Shown here piece after piece: positions 61,236 through 64,000 of a stretch of DNA of 64,000 nucleotides (position 1 is the stretch's first letter; each line of letters begins with the position of its first letter). Location: positions 5,001 to 69,000 of the forward strand of contig QEYB01000725.1 in NCBI GenBank assembly GCA_017562135.1. The letters run 5' to 3'. Made by a program: the position numbers and the translations under genes. Below the pieces are notes generated by a model. It saw nothing but the letters and a program-made list of their open reading frames with translations, was not told the origin of the DNA and did no database searches. This stretch comes from Dipylidium caninum. Lineage: Eukaryota > Platyhelminthes > Cestoda > Cyclophyllidea > Dipylidiidae.

Positions 61236-64000
61236 AGGTGACAGGAGGGGCCTGTCAGACTAATGTCAGCAAAAGGCTTTTGACGTTGGCGTTTTGCACA
61301 CTCGTCTTTCAAATTGGAGTAAATTAACCATCTAGTGGAAGTTGGGCTAATTGTATCCGCCTTGTTGGATGGTAGTAAAAGGGTTGAGGAGAAGACAAAG
61401 GAGCGATGGTCCCCATTTTGTGTATGTCTCGTAGACCCTTTAGTTATCTGAGCGCCCAACTGATTGGTATCATCAGTTTCAACGTTCGAGGCTTCGGTCA
61501 GTGTACAGTATTACGCGGCAAAATTTCTTCGATTGCGGGCAAGGAATACATTGCTTATAACTGCGTACTGCTTTCTTTCGCCTATCAGGGGAGAGGGAGA
61601 ATTTCGGTTGAAGCCTGGGCTTCCGCTTTACCCAAAGGGTCACTGGCCGTCCCGGGGGTGTGATGACTGCGTACTTTAAGTTAGACAATTTTTACACCTA
61701 GCAGGTTTAACCGCTCTTCTGCAAAATGTGGGCTCCCTTCTGTTCTCAGTCATTTAATTCGATTCTTTATAGAAACTGACAGCCGCAGCGCAACTAATCG
61801 CAGACAGGGTGTTTACAGTCACCAAGATTCTCAGGCCGCTAATTGTTCATTTCTAACTTAACAGCTGGATTTTGGCTAGGTCTCAAACGGGCTCATACAT
61901 CGTCGGTAAGAATCATATAATGGTACTAATGCTCATCATGAGGAAGGATTACCAACCATCGCGAACATCTGGGCTCCACTTATCAGAGAGTCGCATCCTC
62001 TGAGGGCCTGATTAAGGCGATTTGTTGTGCTGATGGCGAGCAAGCAAGCAAGGAAGCAATAAATACCCAGGCGAAAAACCGAAATATCGGCTTCTGAATA
62101 TCTCGAAATCATAGGAGGATCCTTTTCAAACCCCTCATTATTATGTATTACGATCAGGACTAGACTCTTAACCGCCACGACGCCCCTATCCTATGGTGGC
62201 AGGGTCGTAAAACCATCGGGCAATCACAAATTTATTTCACATATATAAAGTTACCATAGTGTAAAAGCCATTTTTCCTAGTTGGGCAGTATGTAAACCAT
62301 CACGGGTAAGTCCTAAGAAGATACGAGGTTCCTCCAAAATGTTTCTTAATCACACGTCGTATCGCAAGTATTCCTCAAAATCTCGTTCTCGTGAGGCATC
62401 AGAGTTGGTAGACAAGCCATTGCTTATTGTTACCTCTTGACATCACCGCCGTGTTTATGCCACATTTCTCGTCTAAATTTACGTAATCTATCATTTCCCT
62501 AATTTTCTTACTATTCCTAATCCAGAGCGCTTTGGCATTACTGCTGACCAAACATCCTTTTCATCCAACAAAGTTGTAGATTCAATAAACCATTTTCCAA
62601 CCTCATGTTCTGATCAACTTAAAGCCCGTAAATATTCATTCAGTAATGCATCCCCTCACCGAAATACACTACATTTCTCCCCAACTTGTTCTGCGTTTTA
62701 GTAGTCTGTCAGAGTTGTCACTTCTGCGGGATCGGACTCAAATAAGGGAGATGGTCTGCCGTCTTTCTCAACGGCATCTCTGTTTTGATTGTCGCGGCAC
62801 AGGAATTATGTCTAACCTTTGTCCCTGAAGAAAGCCAACATCACTTTGCACAAATTTCACTTTATGACCTTATCAATTGTCTCTTTGTTATAGGATTAAG
62901 GAATAAAACACCAAGGGGCAGCGAGATCGCAAAGTGAGAAAAAACGAAACCTCGAGTGTACAGCCTTGGCGACATGTAGTCAAAGAGTGGTAACTTTTCG
63001 CATGAGTCGATTGGCTTTTTGGGGGATGGTGACGGAGTAATTTCCATTAAATTTTGAAATTTACGACCTATACAAGGCAATTTCTTCCGGGGAACACATT
63101 CGAGAGTAAACAATGCCCCTGCTGCCCAAAACTAGCTGATGTTGTTGAATTTAACCCATAGCTTTAGTCTTCACCATGAATATATGTAACTTACTTTTTG
63201 CTTGAGCACGATCATCTGCCTTACACGCGGCCGAAAGTGGGGATCCTATCGACGTCGTACGTGCTCACCATTCGGCTGCTCACGAATTGACTCGGCCAAA
63301 CAACACTCCAAACCAGGGCCGAGTAAAAGTATCGTAGCTATTAGGCAAATATCATGATTCCTGCTGGCGATGTAAGAAATATTCTCTCCCAACCTCCGCT
63401 CTCTGTCAAACGGGAATTAAGAGGTTACACTTCGAAAAATGATATTTTTGATGATTTAGATTTCGTTAAGAAGTTGGGAAAACAGACTAAGTTTGCACTT
63501 GAGTAATCGCTAACGACTACCAGCACTGGTAGGACTGAGTAATCCCAGACATTGGGGCAATTGTATTTTCACCATGATACCCGTTTTATTGTCTGCCTAA
63601 AGGAAATCTGCGAAAATGCATTTTATCCAGTCATGCTTCACCTACACCTACCACGGCATGAGCCCCTTTGACTGGCCACACCAGCCTGTTGATGAAGTGC
63701 CAATTGCCCGGTCGTCTCAACGCGAAGTTAATGTGGAGTACAGTTTTGCCCGCGCATGCTGGGTGACTGTACGAGTTATTGTAATCAAAGTAAAACAGTA
63801 CTTATATTCCAAATGAGTATGATGTGGGACCTCCATTTTACATATGTCGAATTTTCCCAGATGGGGAAACCCCAAAAATGCAATTAATTTCCACTCTATT
63901 CATTCCTCTCCGCCAACTAACCCTTTCGCCTCACAAGCGTACAGTCGTAATAGTGAGATTACGTGGTGAATCATGTAGTTGTTTTTCTTAAACGCCAGAA
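61236..64000. other. Downstream DNA, no gene seen
   Basis: Possible poly(A) signals AATAAA at 62058-62063 and 62584-62589 could end the DAZAP1-like transcript. Small ORFs (for example 63616-63816) show no family signature. Confidence 0.5.

Noticed and set aside
1..64000. tRNA, rRNA, CRISPR arrays and prokaryotic operon signals
   Set aside because: None seen; split genes with GT-AG introns show a eukaryotic nuclear locus.

Overview
The window looks like nuclear DNA of a flatworm (Platyhelminthes), most likely a parasitic one such as a tapeworm or fluke. This is an inference. Four split or intronless animal genes can be read, two of them contain 33-43 nt GT-AG micro-introns, and tapeworm and schistosome genomes are known for very short introns. 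The proteins are animal families (VPS35, Caskin, DAZAP1) but diverge strongly from vertebrates. No bacterial, organellar or viral gene was seen.

Layout. (1) 2190-6000, minus strand: a seven-transmembrane receptor-like gene with an unusual ectodomain. I model it as nine coding exons with consistent phases; its 5' end is unresolved. (2) 6393-10611, minus strand: a complete VPS35 retromer gene in 12 exons. All phases close and the product is 876 residues. (3) About 10770-15120 and about 30485-34785: two copies of one ~4.3 kb repeat in opposite orientation, forming a large imperfect inverted repeat around a ~15.4 kb spacer. The spacer holds a DPY30-motif ORF (16033-16215) and the first exons assigned to Caskin. 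(4) About 20871-57462, plus strand: a Caskin-type neuronal scaffold gene (ankyrin-like segment, SH3, two SAM domains, proline-rich region, short C-terminal motif) spread over ~36 kb in at least 15 exons. Its longest intron (25181-37445) contains the right repeat arm. (5) 59073-61235, plus strand: an intronless 720-codon DAZAP1-like protein with two RRMs.

The genes do not form one pathway. VPS35 belongs to retromer-based endosomal sorting, Caskin is a synaptic or cortical scaffold, the receptor would act at the plasma membrane, and the DAZAP1-like protein binds RNA. VPS35 and the receptor lie head-to-tail on the minus strand with under 400 bp between the VPS35 stop codon and the first receptor exon I can place. 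That spacing would fit spliced-leader processing, but nothing in the sequence proves it. The remaining sequence is intron or intergenic DNA with little that can be read.
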